Assembly (NCBI GenBank): GCA_947375135.1
Contig: CANCER010000022.1
Span: 1-64,000, forward strand
Origin: Comamonadaceae bacterium
Lineage (GTDB): Bacteria > Pseudomonadota > Gammaproteobacteria > Burkholderiales > Burkholderiaceae_C
DNA length: 64,000 nt
Direction of reading: 5' to 3'
Part shown: in pieces, positions 54,867 to 63,519 of the stretch
How the letters are laid out: each line of letters starts with the position of its first letter
How positions within the stretch are numbered: position 1 is the first letter of the stretch
Position numbers and translations under genes: made by a program
The notes under the pieces: generated by a model
Database searches by the model: none
Told to the model about the DNA's origin: nothing
The model's input: the letters and a program-made list of their open reading frames with translations, nothing else

Positions 54867-56170
54867 CAGGAGGCGCCCGGTGTTTTTTCCTTGGCCATGC
54901 GCCCGGCCACCATGTCGAACTTGAACAGGCGGCATTCCAGCGGGCCGTTCCACATGGGCACGCGGCGGGACTCTTTGAGGCGCATCTTGCCGGGCAGCTT
55001 GAGGTCGGGCGTGAGCACCCAGGCTTGCCAGCCGGAGAAGTTTTTCTTCCAGTGGCTGGCCAACTGGCTGAAGAATTCGCCGCCGTCTTCGGTCTCGGCC
55101 AGTTCACGGGCGCCAAAACGGGGCTGCGCGCCCTCACCGCCTGCAGCGAATCGCCCCTCGCTGCTTGCGGTTCGTCCATCTCCGGCCACACCGCCAATGC
55201 CGATACGTTCGCCATAGGGCGGGTTCAGCACCATGACGCCACCGCCTTCGATGGGCGGCATGCGTTGCAGCGCATCACCGCCGCGGAACTCGATGACGTC
55301 GGCCACACCGGCGCGCTGGGCATTGCGCTGGGCAAAGTCGACCATGCGGTGCGACACATCGCTTCCGTAGATCAGCGCCTGCTGACCCGGCTCGGGTTTG
55401 ACCACGGCCTCAGCCGCTTCCTTCTTCATGTCAGCCCAGACCTGGTGGCGAAAGGGCACGAATTTTTCGAAGGCAAAGCGGCGCAGGGAGCCGGCGGCGA
55501 TGTTGCAGGCGATTTGCGCCGCCTCGATGGCAATGGTGCCGCTGCCGCAGCAGGGGTCGTAGAGCGGCATCAGATCGGCGTCGCCATCGGCCCAGCCGCT
55601 GGCGGCAATCATGGCGGCGGCCAACGTCTCTTTCAGCGGGGCATCGCCCTTGTCCTCGCGCCAGCCGCGCTTGAACAGCGGCTCGCCCGAGGTGTCGATG
55701 TAGAGCGAGCAGTTGTCGGTGGTCAGGTGGGCGTAGATGCGCACATCGGGCCACTGGGTATCCACATTGGGGCGCACGCCGCCCGCGACTTCGCGGAAGC
55801 GGTCACACACTGCGTCCTTGACCTTGAGCGCGGCGAAGTTGAGCGAGGTAAGCGGGCTGTGCTGGGCTGTGACTTCGATCTTGATGCTTTCCTTCGGGGT
55901 GAACCAGCGCTCCCACTGCACGGCCATGGCGGCGCGGTAGATGTCGTTTTCGCTGCGGTATTCCGTGAACGACACCAGCACCAGAACACGCTGCGCCAGG
56001 CGGCAATACAGGTTCAGGCGCATGGCGTCATTCAGAGAGGTGCGCACCGCCACACCCCCGCGTTGCTTGGTCACACAGCCCGGCGGCAGGCCGGTGATGC
56101 GCAGGGCCTCGGGAGCCAGGTAGTCCTCCACGCCGGCGGCGCAGGGAAGAAAGAGTTGGAGTTGGTTCAT
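54866..56170 (-). CDS. rlmL: THUMP-domain 23S rRNA methyltransferase (RlmL-like)
   Basis: This 434-residue protein has an N-terminal THUMP RNA-binding domain (about 1-160) and a SAM-dependent N2-guanine methyltransferase domain with YDPCCGSGTIAIEA and the catalytic MVLNPPYGERI. It matches the RlmL part of E. coli RlmKL, which modifies G2445. The RlmK half is absent. An Ala/Gly-rich insertion of about 40 residues (GDGRTASSEGRFAAGGEG and on) sits just after NPPYGERI, where homologues continue directly. The ATG at 56170 overlaps the rpoN stop. Confidence 0.9.
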   Translation of the reverse strand: MNQLQLFLPCAAGVEDYLAPEALRITGLPPGCVTKQRGGVAVRTSLNDAMRLNLYCRLAQRVLVLVSFTEYRSENDIYRAAMAVQWERWFTPKESIKIEVTAQHSPLTSLNFAALKVKDAVCDRFREVAGGVRPNVDTQWPDVRIYAHLTTDNCSLYIDTSGEPLFKRGWREDKGDAPLKETLAAAMIAASGWADGDADLMPLYDPCCGSGTIAIEAAQIACNIAAGSLRRFAFEKFVPFRHQVWADMKKEAAEAVVKPEPGQQALIYGSDVSHRMVDFAQRNAQRAGVADVIEFRGGDALQRMPPIEGGGVMVLNPPYGERIGIGGVAGDGRTASSEGRFAAGGEGAQPRFGARELAETEDGGEFFSQLASHWKKNFSGWQAWVLTPDLKLPGKMRLKESRRVPMWNGPLECRLFKFDMVAGRMAKEKTPGAS

Positions 56171-57765
56171 AGCGCCTTGCGTAGGGATGCGGGGGCGATT
56201 TTCAGGCCCTCGCGGTATTTGGCGACAGTCCGGCGCGCACATTCAATGCCCTGTTCCTTGAGCATTTCGGAAAGCTGGTTGTCCGACAGCGGCTTCTTGG
56301 CGCTCTCGGAGGCAATAAATTGCTTGATCAGCGCGCGCACTGCGGTGCTGGACGCGTTGCCACCGGACTCGGTGCCCAGGCCGGAGCCGAAGAAATACTT
56401 CAGCTCAAAGGTGCCGAAGGGCGTGGCCATGTATTTGGCGGTGGTGACGCGGCTGATGGTGGACTCGTGCAGGCCCAGTTCGTCAGCAATCTCGCGCAGC
56501 ACCAGCGGGCGCATGGCCAGTTCGCCATGGGTGAAGAAGCTTTTTTGCCGCTCCACGATGGCAGTGCTGACACGCAAGATGGTGTCAAAGCGCTGCTGGA
56601 TGTTCTTGATAAACCAGCGCGCTTCCTGCAGGCGCTGCTGGAGGGCGGCATGGCTGGCACTGTCCTTGCCGCCGCGGTGGTTGCGCAGCACATTGGCGTA
56701 AATGTCGTGGACTTTCAGGCGCGGCATCACGTCCGGATTGAGCATGACCCGGAACTTGGGGCTCGCCGCCTTGTTGGTGTTGGCCACAGGGATCACAAGC
56801 ACATCGGGCACCACGATATTGCGCTCCACATCCACAAAACGCCGCCCCGGCTTGGGCTCCAGGCGCGCTATCGCGGCAATGGCTTCGCGCACCAGCGCGT
56901 CGCTGCCCACGCCCAGCTGCACCAGGCGCTTGATATCGCGCCGCGCCAGCAACTCCATGGGCTGGCGGCAAACGCGCAGGGCAACGTCCAGCACTTCGCG
57001 ATCGTCCCAATCGAGCTCAACATCCTGCAGCTTCGCCGCGATTTGCAGGCGCAGGCACTCGGCCAAGCCGCGCGCGCCAACGCCTACTGGCTCCAGGCTG
57101 TGCAACAGGCCCAGGGCGACGGTGAAGTGGTGCACCAGTTGGTGCAACTGTTCTTCGTCGGGGGGATTGAGGGTTGCGGCCAGTTCTTCCAGCGGCTCTT
57201 CCAGATAACCGTCGTCGTTGAGCGACTCGATCAGAAAGCGCAGGGCAGCCGTGTCTTCCGCGCTCAGGCGCAGACCCAGGGCCTGACGGTGCAAAAAGGC
57301 TTGCAGGCTTTCCTGGTTGCGGGCCAGCTCGGTGGCGTCCTTGTCTTCGTCGCCGTTGAGGTTGTTGCTACGCGCCTTGGCGTCCACACCCCACTCGCCA
57401 TCGTCCGGCGCCATCTCGGTGCTGCCGTCGCCTTCCCAGTCAATGCCTTCGTCGCCATTCAGGGGCGCATTGTCTTCGTCGTTGCTGCTGCTGGTGACCG
57501 TGGCGCTGCCCATATCCGCCGTGGGCGCAGAAGCGAACTCACTGTCGCGGTCGCCCTCGCTGACCGGCGTGTCGGCCTGGCGCAGGCCAAACTCTTCGCG
57601 CTCGGCCTGGTCTTCGGTGCGTTCCAGAAACGGATTTTCATCCAGCATCTGGTCTACTTCCTGGCTCAGCTCCAGGGTCGAGAGTTGCAACAGGCGGATC
57701 GATTGCTGCAGCTGGGGCGTGAGCGCCAGGTGCTGCGAAACGCGCAGGGAAAGACCTTGCCTCAT
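56167..57765 (-). CDS. rpoN: RNA polymerase sigma-54 factor RpoN
   Basis: Sigma-54 directs RNA polymerase to -24/-12 promoters and needs an activator ATPase. The 532-residue protein has the N-terminal activator-binding region (MRQGLSLRVSQHLALTPQLQ, SIRLLQLS) and a very acidic linker (about 75-155). The core-binding and DNA-binding domains include ESTISRVTTAKY, and the C-terminal RpoN box is ARRTVAKYRE. The ATG at 57765 matches RpoN starts. lptB-lptA lie upstream, and the methyltransferase gene overlaps downstream by 4 bases. Confidence 0.97.
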   Translation of the reverse strand: MRQGLSLRVSQHLALTPQLQQSIRLLQLSTLELSQEVDQMLDENPFLERTEDQAEREEFGLRQADTPVSEGDRDSEFASAPTADMGSATVTSSSNDEDNAPLNGDEGIDWEGDGSTEMAPDDGEWGVDAKARSNNLNGDEDKDATELARNQESLQAFLHRQALGLRLSAEDTAALRFLIESLNDDGYLEEPLEELAATLNPPDEEQLHQLVHHFTVALGLLHSLEPVGVGARGLAECLRLQIAAKLQDVELDWDDREVLDVALRVCRQPMELLARRDIKRLVQLGVGSDALVREAIAAIARLEPKPGRRFVDVERNIVVPDVLVIPVANTNKAASPKFRVMLNPDVMPRLKVHDIYANVLRNHRGGKDSASHAALQQRLQEARWFIKNIQQRFDTILRVSTAIVERQKSFFTHGELAMRPLVLREIADELGLHESTISRVTTAKYMATPFGTFELKYFFGSGLGTESGGNASSTAVRALIKQFIASESAKKPLSDNQLSEMLKEQGIECARRTVAKYREGLKIAPASLRKAL

Positions 57766-57767
57766 GC

Positions 57768-57845
57768 GCAGCGCCGCCCGGCCGCCCGAAGGCGCTGCAA
57801 CCCCTCTTGGAGGGGCAGCGAAGTACACGAAGTGACGACCGTGGG
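57768..57845 (-). repeat. Dispersed GC-rich intergenic repeat, copy 3
   Basis: The gap between lptB and rpoN, read on the minus strand, gives CACCCCACGGTCGTCACTTC, then GTGTACTTCGCTGCCCCTCC and AAGAGGGGTTGC. It shares the CCCCACG ... CTTCG ... GCTGCCCC ... GGGG layout of the copies at 1618-1672 and 43826-43905. A GCCGCCCG/CGGGCGGC palindrome completes it. Confidence 0.55.
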
Positions 57846-57854
57846 GTGCGACAT

Positions 57855-58610
57855 TTACATCTTAAAGTGCTCGCCCAGGTACACCCGTCGCACCTCGGCG
57901 TTGTTCACGATCTCGGAGGGCGTGCCCTCGGCCAGCACACGGCCATCGCTGATGATGTAGGCGTGGTCGCAAATACCCAGGGTTTCGCGCACATTGTGGT
58001 CGGTAATCAGCACGCCAATGCCACGCGCCTTGAGAAAGTTGATGATGCGCTGGATCTCGATCACGGCAATCGGGTCGATGCCGGCAAAGGGCTCGTCCAA
58101 CAGGATGAAGCGCGGCCGGGTCGCCAAGGCGCGGGCAATCTCGACCCGGCGACGCTCACCGCCGGACAGCGCAAGCGCGGGCGACTCGCGCAAATGTTCG
58201 ACACGCAGTTCCTGCAGCAGATTGGTCAGGCGCGACTCGATCTCGGCGGACTTCAACGGCTCGCCTTGATCGTCGCGCTGCAGCTCCAACACGGCGCGTA
58301 CGTTGTCTTCCACGTTGAGCTTGCGGAATATCGAAGCTTCCTGCGGCAAATAACCCAGGCCCAGACGGGCGCGGCGGTGGATGGGCATGTGCTCTATGGA
58401 TTGGCCGTCAATCGCGATGTCACCGCCACTGGCACGCAACAGCCCGACGATGATGTAAAACGACGTGGTCTTTCCCGCTCCATTGGGACCGAGCAGACCT
58501 ACCACCTCACCCGTGCGCACGGTCAGCGACACATCCTTGACCACCTCGCGCTTGCCATAGGACTTTTTCAGGTGTTTCGCCGTCAGACTCCCCTCGGGAA
58601 AATCGCTCAC
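57855..58610 (-). CDS. lptB: LPS export ABC transporter ATPase LptB
   Basis: LptB powers extraction of lipopolysaccharide from the inner membrane. This 251-residue ATPase has [18 protein letters not shown] (Walker A), [20 protein letters not shown], signature [16 protein letters not shown] and Walker [15 protein letters not shown]. It ends [13 protein letters not shown] and GEHFKM. It overlaps lptA by 4 bases (58607-58610). Confidence 0.97.
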   Translation of the reverse strand: MSDFPEGSLTAKHLKKSYGKREVVKDVSLTVRTGEVVGLLGPNGAGKTTSFYIIVGLLRASGGDIAIDGQSIEHMPIHRRARLGLGYLPQEASIFRKLNVEDNVRAVLELQRDDQGEPLKSAEIESRLTNLLQELRVEHLRESPALALSGGERRRVEIARALATRPRFILLDEPFAGIDPIAVIEIQRIINFLKARGIGVLITDHNVRETLGICDHAYIISDGRVLAEGTPSEIVNNAEVRRVYLGEHFKM

Positions 58611-59230
58611 TTGGGCGTGCCTCCCAGGGTGGACGACGGTTTCAACCGTGTCGCATCGGCAGCACCTGGCGCACTGGCTACGGGTTCAGGTTTGGGTGTG
58701 AGCATCACACGCACCCGGCCTGCGCTGCCCAAGGCACCGGAAGGTCCCTTGTTGGCCACCCCGTCCACGGTGAACAGGTCGGTCAGGTTTTCATACACGA
58801 TGTTGCCGCCGGTGATTTCGTCGGCCAACGTGCTGCCCCGCAGACGGCGCAACTGGGCCCGGCGAGCGAAGGTCACGGTGTCGGCTTTGCCGTCGTAGGT
58901 GATGGTTTCACCCTCACCCTCGATGAACTCGTCCAGTGCTTCGCGCTTCTGGCGGAAAAAGGCCAGCTTATCGGCAGACCCTGTGGCCACGCCGAACTGG
59001 TAGCCGTCCGGGTCCTGGCGCACTTCGAGCCGTTCGCCCCGGATCACAATCGTGCCCTTGGTCAGGATGACACGGCCGGTGAAGACGCTGATCTGCTTGA
59101 GGTCGTCATAGCGCAGCGAATCGGCCTCGACATTCAAGGGCTTGTTTCGGTCTGCCTTTTCCGCATGCGCCACGCCTGACAGGCACAGCCATGCCGCAAT
59201 CAGCAACGGGGTAAATAGTGTGTATTTCAT
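58607..59230 (-). CDS. lptA: LPS transport periplasmic protein LptA
   Basis: LptA forms the periplasmic bridge for lipopolysaccharide. The 207-residue precursor has a signal peptide ([20 protein letters not shown], cleaved at AHA). The OstA beta-jellyroll begins [20 protein letters not shown] and continues with [21 protein letters not shown] proline-rich tail is present. The usual partner lptC is not immediately upstream here. The ATG at 59230 is preferred over an earlier one without a signal. Confidence 0.94.
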   Translation of the reverse strand: MKYTLFTPLLIAAWLCLSGVAHAEKADRNKPLNVEADSLRYDDLKQISVFTGRVILTKGTIVIRGERLEVRQDPDGYQFGVATGSADKLAFFRQKREALDEFIEGEGETITYDGKADTVTFARRAQLRRLRGSTLADEITGGNIVYENLTDLFTVDGVANKGPSGALGSAGRVRVMLTPKPEPVASAPGAADATRLKPSSTLGGTPK

Positions 59231-59398
59231 AAAGGCACGAAACTTGCTCAGAAAGCACGAAGCCCATTGTAGCCAGCGCATGGCATGTTTCATGCTGCAA
59301 GTGAAAATCAATCCGCCGACCACGGGGGATTGATTACCGGGCGTGCCGCGTGTCTAGAGCACAGCTGTGCCCGCCCGGGGGTTGTGGCCCAGTGGCCG

Positions 59399-60118
59399 CT
59401 ATTTGCCGCTGCGGACTGCTGCGGCCAGGGACTCCACGACCTTGAGTGCCCTTTCCATGCCCTTGGCAAAAGTGCCATCTGTATAGAAACGTCCGGCCAC
59501 ACCCAAAGCCGGTACGCCTTCGACCTTGTAGGCGTTTTGCAACTGCGTGGCTTTGGAGGCTTTGGTGGCCACCGAGAAGGAGTTGTACTGTTCGTTGAAC
59601 TTGGTCTTGTCCACGCCCTGCTTAGCCACCCAATCGGTGATCGCGGCGACCTTGGACAGGTCCAGCTTTTCCACATGGATGGCTGCAAACACTTTGGCAT
59701 GCAGTTTTTCCACCAAGCCCATGGCTTCCAATGCAAAGTACAAGCGCTGCTGCGGCACAAAGTCTTCGCGAAAGGCAATTGGCACCCGGCGGAACGCGAT
59801 GTCCTTGGGCAGCGTCTTGAGCCAGCTGGCCAGCAGGGGTTCAAAAGCGTTGCAGTGCGGGCAGTTGTACCAGAAGAACTCCAGCACTTCGACCTTGCCG
59901 ACAGGCGCCTCCACCGGCGCAGGCGGATCCAGTTGCACGTAGTCGGTGCCCGCCACGATTTTGAGGGACTCCGACTTGACCCCCTCGGGCGTAGTCTCAG
60001 CTTTGGCCGCTTCAGGCTTGGCTTTGGTTTTGGTCTGGGCCCAGGCGGACGCACACAACAGGGTTCCGGCTGCCACCGTGGAACCACCAGCCAGCAAAGA
60101 AAAATCACGACGTTTCAT
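59399..60118 (-). CDS. dsbA: Periplasmic thiol:disulfide interchange protein (DsbA-like)
   Basis: The 239-residue precursor has a signal containing a twin arginine (MKRRDFSLLAGGSTVAAGTL). The thioredoxin-like mature domain has the active site FFWYNCPHCNAFEP (CPHC, as in DsbA) and the cis-proline VEGVPALGV. DsbA oxidises cysteines of exported proteins. It follows the SPOR gene by 60 bases, a common betaproteobacterial arrangement with argS. Confidence 0.92.
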   Translation of the reverse strand: MKRRDFSLLAGGSTVAAGTLLCASAWAQTKTKAKPEAAKAETTPEGVKSESLKIVAGTDYVQLDPPAPVEAPVGKVEVLEFFWYNCPHCNAFEPLLASWLKTLPKDIAFRRVPIAFREDFVPQQRLYFALEAMGLVEKLHAKVFAAIHVEKLDLSKVAAITDWVAKQGVDKTKFNEQYNSFSVATKASKATQLQNAYKVEGVPALGVAGRFYTDGTFAKGMERALKVVESLAAAVRSGK

Positions 60119-60178
60119 AACACTCCAATCTAATTCAGTTTCGCGCGCACACACGCCAAAGGACCCGGTTGCACCAGC

Positions 60179-60895
60179 CTAACGCGGTATCCGCACCAAT
60201 GCCGTGTCCAGCCCCGACTGGTACAGCTTTTCCTTGGCCTTCTGGCCCTCTTCTTTATTATCAAACGGGCCTACACGCACACGGTACAGGGTGCGTCCGG
60301 ACTGCTCGCGCTCGGTAATCTTGGACTGGATGCCGCTGAGCGACAACTTGGCGCGCTGGCTCTCGGCGTCTTCGGGGGTGCGATAAGCACCGACCTGCAC
60401 CCAGTAAATAAAGAGGTCGCCCTCGGTCGCAGCGGCCTTGGCTTTGACCTTCGACTTGGCCAGTTCGCCAATCGGGTCGGCCGATGCAGCGGCTTTGGCT
60501 TCCGGCTTATTGCCTTCTGCTGCCTTGGCTTCAGGGACCTTGGCCTCTGCAACCTTGGACTCCGGCACCCTGGCTTCCGGCTTGACTGGCTCCGACACAA
60601 CCGGCGTGACCGGCACAGGCGCCGGTGCGGGCGCAGCCACCAGAGCGGGGGCTGGAGCCGACGCCAGAGGCTGCGACGGCTTGGCCGGATTTTTGCCATA
60701 CAGGGGGGCGTTCGGGTCCCAGTCTTTGTTCTTTTTGGCCTCTTGCACGTCCTGGTCGGCGCTGCGGGTCTGGCCCCTGTTCACGAAGGGCACAGGCACC
60801 TTCGTCACGTAGACGGCCACCGCCAGAGCGACTGCCAATCCAACCACCACTCCAATAATCACCCCCAAGAGGGTTCCGCCGCGCTGTTGCTTCAT
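60179..60895 (-). CDS. SPOR-domain protein (FtsN-like)
   Basis: This 238-residue bitopic membrane protein has a cytoplasmic N-terminal tail and one transmembrane helix (LGVIIGVVVGLAVALAVAVY, about 8-28). A long Ala/Pro/Lys-rich linker is made of repeated short units such as PESKVAEAKVPEAKA. A C-terminal SPOR domain follows (IYWVQVGAYRTPEDAESQRA onward, about 165-238). SPOR domains bind denuded peptidoglycan at the division septum. An FtsN role is likely but not proven. Confidence 0.9.
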   Translation of the reverse strand: MKQQRGGTLLGVIIGVVVGLAVALAVAVYVTKVPVPFVNRGQTRSADQDVQEAKKNKDWDPNAPLYGKNPAKPSQPLASAPAPALVAAPAPAPVPVTPVVSEPVKPEARVPESKVAEAKVPEAKAAEGNKPEAKAAASADPIGELAKSKVKAKAAATEGDLFIYWVQVGAYRTPEDAESQRAKLSLSGIQSKITEREQSGRTLYRVRVGPFDNKEEGQKAKEKLYQSGLDTALVRIPR

Positions 60896-60922
60896 GCCTT
60901 GAGTCTCGTTCTTTCGATGGAA

Positions 60923-62608
60923 TTACATCTTTTGCGGGGCACTGACGCCCAACACTGCCAAGCCATTGTGCAACACCTGCGCAGTGGCTGCCACCAGTGC
61001 CAGGCGGGCCAGTTTGACGGCCTCGTCATCCACCAGGATGCGCTCGGCATCGTAATAGCTGTGGTAGCAAGCTGCCAGCTCGCGCAGATAAAAGGTCACG
61101 TCGTGCGGGGCAAAGCCGGTGGCGGCCGCAGTGAGCATGTCCGGGTACTTGGCCAGCAGCAGCATCAGGGCCTGGGCCTGCGGGCTGGTCAGGGCGGACA
61201 GGTCCACTGCGCCCAAGGTGGCCGCATCGCCGCCCCAGGCGGTCAAGACCGAGCAGATGCGGGCATGGGCGTATTGCACGTAGTAGACCGGGTTGTCGTT
61301 GTTCTTGGCCACGGCCAGGTCGACGTCAAAGGTGTATTCGGTGTCGGGCTTGCGGCTGAGCAGGAAGAATCGCACCGCGTCCTTGGAGGTCCACTCGATC
61401 AGGTCGCGCAGCGTCACATAGCTGCCAGCGCGCTTGGAGATTTTGACCTCCTCGCCGCCCTTGACCACACGCACCATGGTGTGTAGCACATAGTCGGGGT
61501 AGCCTTGGGGAATGCCCACATTGGCCGCCTGCAGGCCGGCGCGCACGCGGGCAATGGTGCCGTGGTGGTCGGTGCCCTGGATGTTGACGACCTTGGTGAA
61601 GCCGCGCTCCCACTTGGCGATGTGGTAGGCCACATCCGGCACGAAATAGGTGAAGGTGCCGTCTTGCTTGCGCATGACGCGGTCTTTGTCGTCACCGTAG
61701 TCAGTGGACTGCAGCCACAGCGCGCCGTCCTTTTCGTAAGTCTTGCCGGCTTCCTGCAGACGCTTGACGGTGGCGGCCACGCGGCCGCTGGTGTACAGGC
61801 TGCTCTCCAGGTAGTAGTTGTCGAACTTCACCGCAAAGGCCTTCAGGTCCAGGTCCTGCTCGTGGCGCAGATAGGCCACGGCAAACTGGCGCATACCGTC
61901 CAGGTCGTTGATGTCGCCGCTGGCAGTGAAACTGCGGTCATCAGATTCCACCGTTTTGCCAGCCAGGAAGTCGGCGGCAATGTCGGCAATGTAGTCGCCG
62001 TTGTAGGCAGCGGCGTTCTCGCCACTCGGCCACTGCGCGTCCCCCGGCTTGAAGCCCTGGGCGCGCAGGTGGGTGCTGGACGCCAGGGTGCCGATCTGGA
62101 CACCGGCATCGTTGTAATAAAACTCGCGGTACACGTCCCAGCCCTGGGTCTGGAACAGGTTGCAGATGGCATCCCCCAGCGCCGCTTGGCGGCCATGGCC
62201 CACGTGCAGCGGGCCGGTCGGGTTGGCCGAGACGAACTCCACCAGCAAACGCTGGCCGTTGGACACTTGCTCGCCGAACTTCAGGCCTTGCCCCAGCACC
62301 TCGCGCACGATTTCCTGTTTGGCCGCAGGTTTCAGGCGGATGTTGATGAAACCGGGGCCAGCGATTTCGACTGCATCGACCCAGCGCATGTAGGCGGCAT
62401 CGGCCAGCAGGGCGGCACAGAGTTCTTCGGCCAACTGGCGCGGGTTGCGTTTGAGCGGCTTGGCCAGTTGCATGGCGGCCGTGGTGGCCAGGTCGCCATG
62501 GGCGGCCACCTTGGGGGATTCAAAAGCTGCCTTGGCACCGGAGCCGGCAGAGATGTTTTCAAGGCAGGCGGCCAGCGCCAGCAGGAGTTCGTTTTTTACA
62601 GACAGCAT
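60923..62608 (-). CDS. argS: Arginyl-tRNA synthetase
   Basis: ArgRS charges tRNA-Arg. The 561-residue class I synthetase has the ArgRS N-terminal Add-1 domain, the HIGH-type motif [20 protein letters not shown], the DHHGT-type loop [13 protein letters not shown] and the KMSK-type [20 protein letters not shown] helical anticodon domain follows. The ATG at 62608 gives [20 protein letters not shown]. It is followed by the SPOR gene after 27 bases. Confidence 0.97.
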   Translation of the reverse strand: MLSVKNELLLALAACLENISAGSGAKAAFESPKVAAHGDLATTAAMQLAKPLKRNPRQLAEELCAALLADAAYMRWVDAVEIAGPGFINIRLKPAAKQEIVREVLGQGLKFGEQVSNGQRLLVEFVSANPTGPLHVGHGRQAALGDAICNLFQTQGWDVYREFYYNDAGVQIGTLASSTHLRAQGFKPGDAQWPSGENAAAYNGDYIADIAADFLAGKTVESDDRSFTASGDINDLDGMRQFAVAYLRHEQDLDLKAFAVKFDNYYLESSLYTSGRVAATVKRLQEAGKTYEKDGALWLQSTDYGDDKDRVMRKQDGTFTYFVPDVAYHIAKWERGFTKVVNIQGTDHHGTIARVRAGLQAANVGIPQGYPDYVLHTMVRVVKGGEEVKISKRAGSYVTLRDLIEWTSKDAVRFFLLSRKPDTEYTFDVDLAVAKNNDNPVYYVQYAHARICSVLTAWGGDAATLGAVDLSALTSPQAQALMLLLAKYPDMLTAAATGFAPHDVTFYLRELAACYHSYYDAERILVDDEAVKLARLALVAATAQVLHNGLAVLGVSAPQKM

Positions 62609-62751
62609 AGGGCGCAATTTTAAGCGGGCGCTCTCGCAGACGCTGGCCGCGCAGTCAACCGGTTTGCCAAAATAGGCGTTATGTGCTGGAATCCCGTCGG
62701 GAATTCACCGCACCGGCAGGCCTTCTGCCAAAACCTTCTTGAGGAAAACCA

Positions 62752-63066
62752 ATGAAAAAACTTCTGACTCTCCTGGCTTTGGGCATGTCTTTGACCGTCG
62801 GCGTGGCCCATGCGGCCGACGCTGCTGCCGCGCCTTCGGCCCAGCAAAGCAAGATGAAGACTTGCAATATGGAAGCCAAGGACAAAAAGGGCGACGAGCG
62901 CAAGATGTTTATGAAAGAGTGTCTGAGCGCCAAGCCTGCCGCTGAAGCTGCCACCGGCACCCCCCAACAAAACAAGATGAAGACCTGTAACGCCGATGCC
63001 AAGACCAAGGCACTCAAGGGCGACGAGCGCAAGGCGTTCATGAAGGAATGCTTGAGCAACAAGTAA
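62752..63066 (+). CDS. psiF: PsiF-repeat secreted protein
   Basis: The 104-residue precursor has a signal peptide (MKKLLTLLALGMSLTVGVAH, cleaved near AHA-A). The mature part has two PsiF repeats: KMKTCNMEAKDKKGDERKMF followed by MKECLS, and KMKTCNADAKTKALKGDERK then MKECLS. Each repeat has a CN pair and a later conserved Cys. The family is phosphate-starvation-inducible in E. coli, but its molecular role is unknown. A GAGGAAAACC ribosome site precedes the ATG. Confidence 0.92.
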   Translation: MKKLLTLLALGMSLTVGVAHAADAAAAPSAQQSKMKTCNMEAKDKKGDERKMFMKECLSAKPAAEAATGTPQQNKMKTCNADAKTKALKGDERKAFMKECLSNK

Positions 63067-63090
63067 GCCCCCAGGGCATCACACCCAAAA

Positions 63091-63122
63091 GCCCGCGTCT
63101 TCCATGCCGCGGGCTTTTTTTT
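63091..63122 (+). terminator. Rho-independent terminator after psiF
   Basis: GCCCGCG (63091-63097) pairs with CGCGGGC (63108-63114), and T8 follows (63115-63122). It sits 24 bases after the psiF stop. Confidence 0.88.
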
Positions 63123-63135
63123 GCCAGCTGTGCGC

Positions 63136-63351
63136 TCAGCGCGGGCGGCTGCGGTCTTTCAGCGTTCTCTTGAACAACAAGGTGAAGATGCGCTCGACAC
63201 GGCGGTCCAGAGGCGACAGGGTGGCGGGGAGCTGCCGAAAGGATACGGCAGCAGGACGGTCCGGAGGCGTCAGAGGAGCCGGGCGGTCCAGAAACGATCC
63301 GTTCGCAGGGCGGACCTGAAAAGCTTTGGTGACAGGTGGTCGGTTGGTCAT
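63136..63351 (-). CDS. Small Arg/Pro-rich open frame of doubtful reality
   Basis: A 71-codon frame from the ATG at 63351 lies in the 397-base gap between the psiF terminator and ubiA. Its middle shows an irregular repeat of Leu/Pro-Asp-Arg-Pro units (FLDRPAPLTPPDRPA, SPLDRRV), which reflects a repeated DNA unit CGGTCCRGARRCG. A weak purine-rich site precedes the ATG. No family is recognised. It may be a small real protein or only low-complexity sequence. The rest of the gap (63352-63519) shows no feature. Confidence 0.3.
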   Translation of the reverse strand: MTNRPPVTKAFQVRPANGSFLDRPAPLTPPDRPAAVSFRQLPATLSPLDRRVERIFTLLFKRTLKDRSRPR

Positions 63352-63519
63352 GGTGAACTTTCGTGGGTCATGTCCATCGGTTCAATCTGGGGCTGCAGGA
63401 CAAGTTCACCCACTGTACAACAGGTGGCCGGAATGGGTGTTTGCCCTTAGGCAACGTCCACGGCTTCAGGTCAACCGTCCCGGCGCGCTGGCGCCGACCC
63501 TGCTGGCGGCGTTGTGCGT

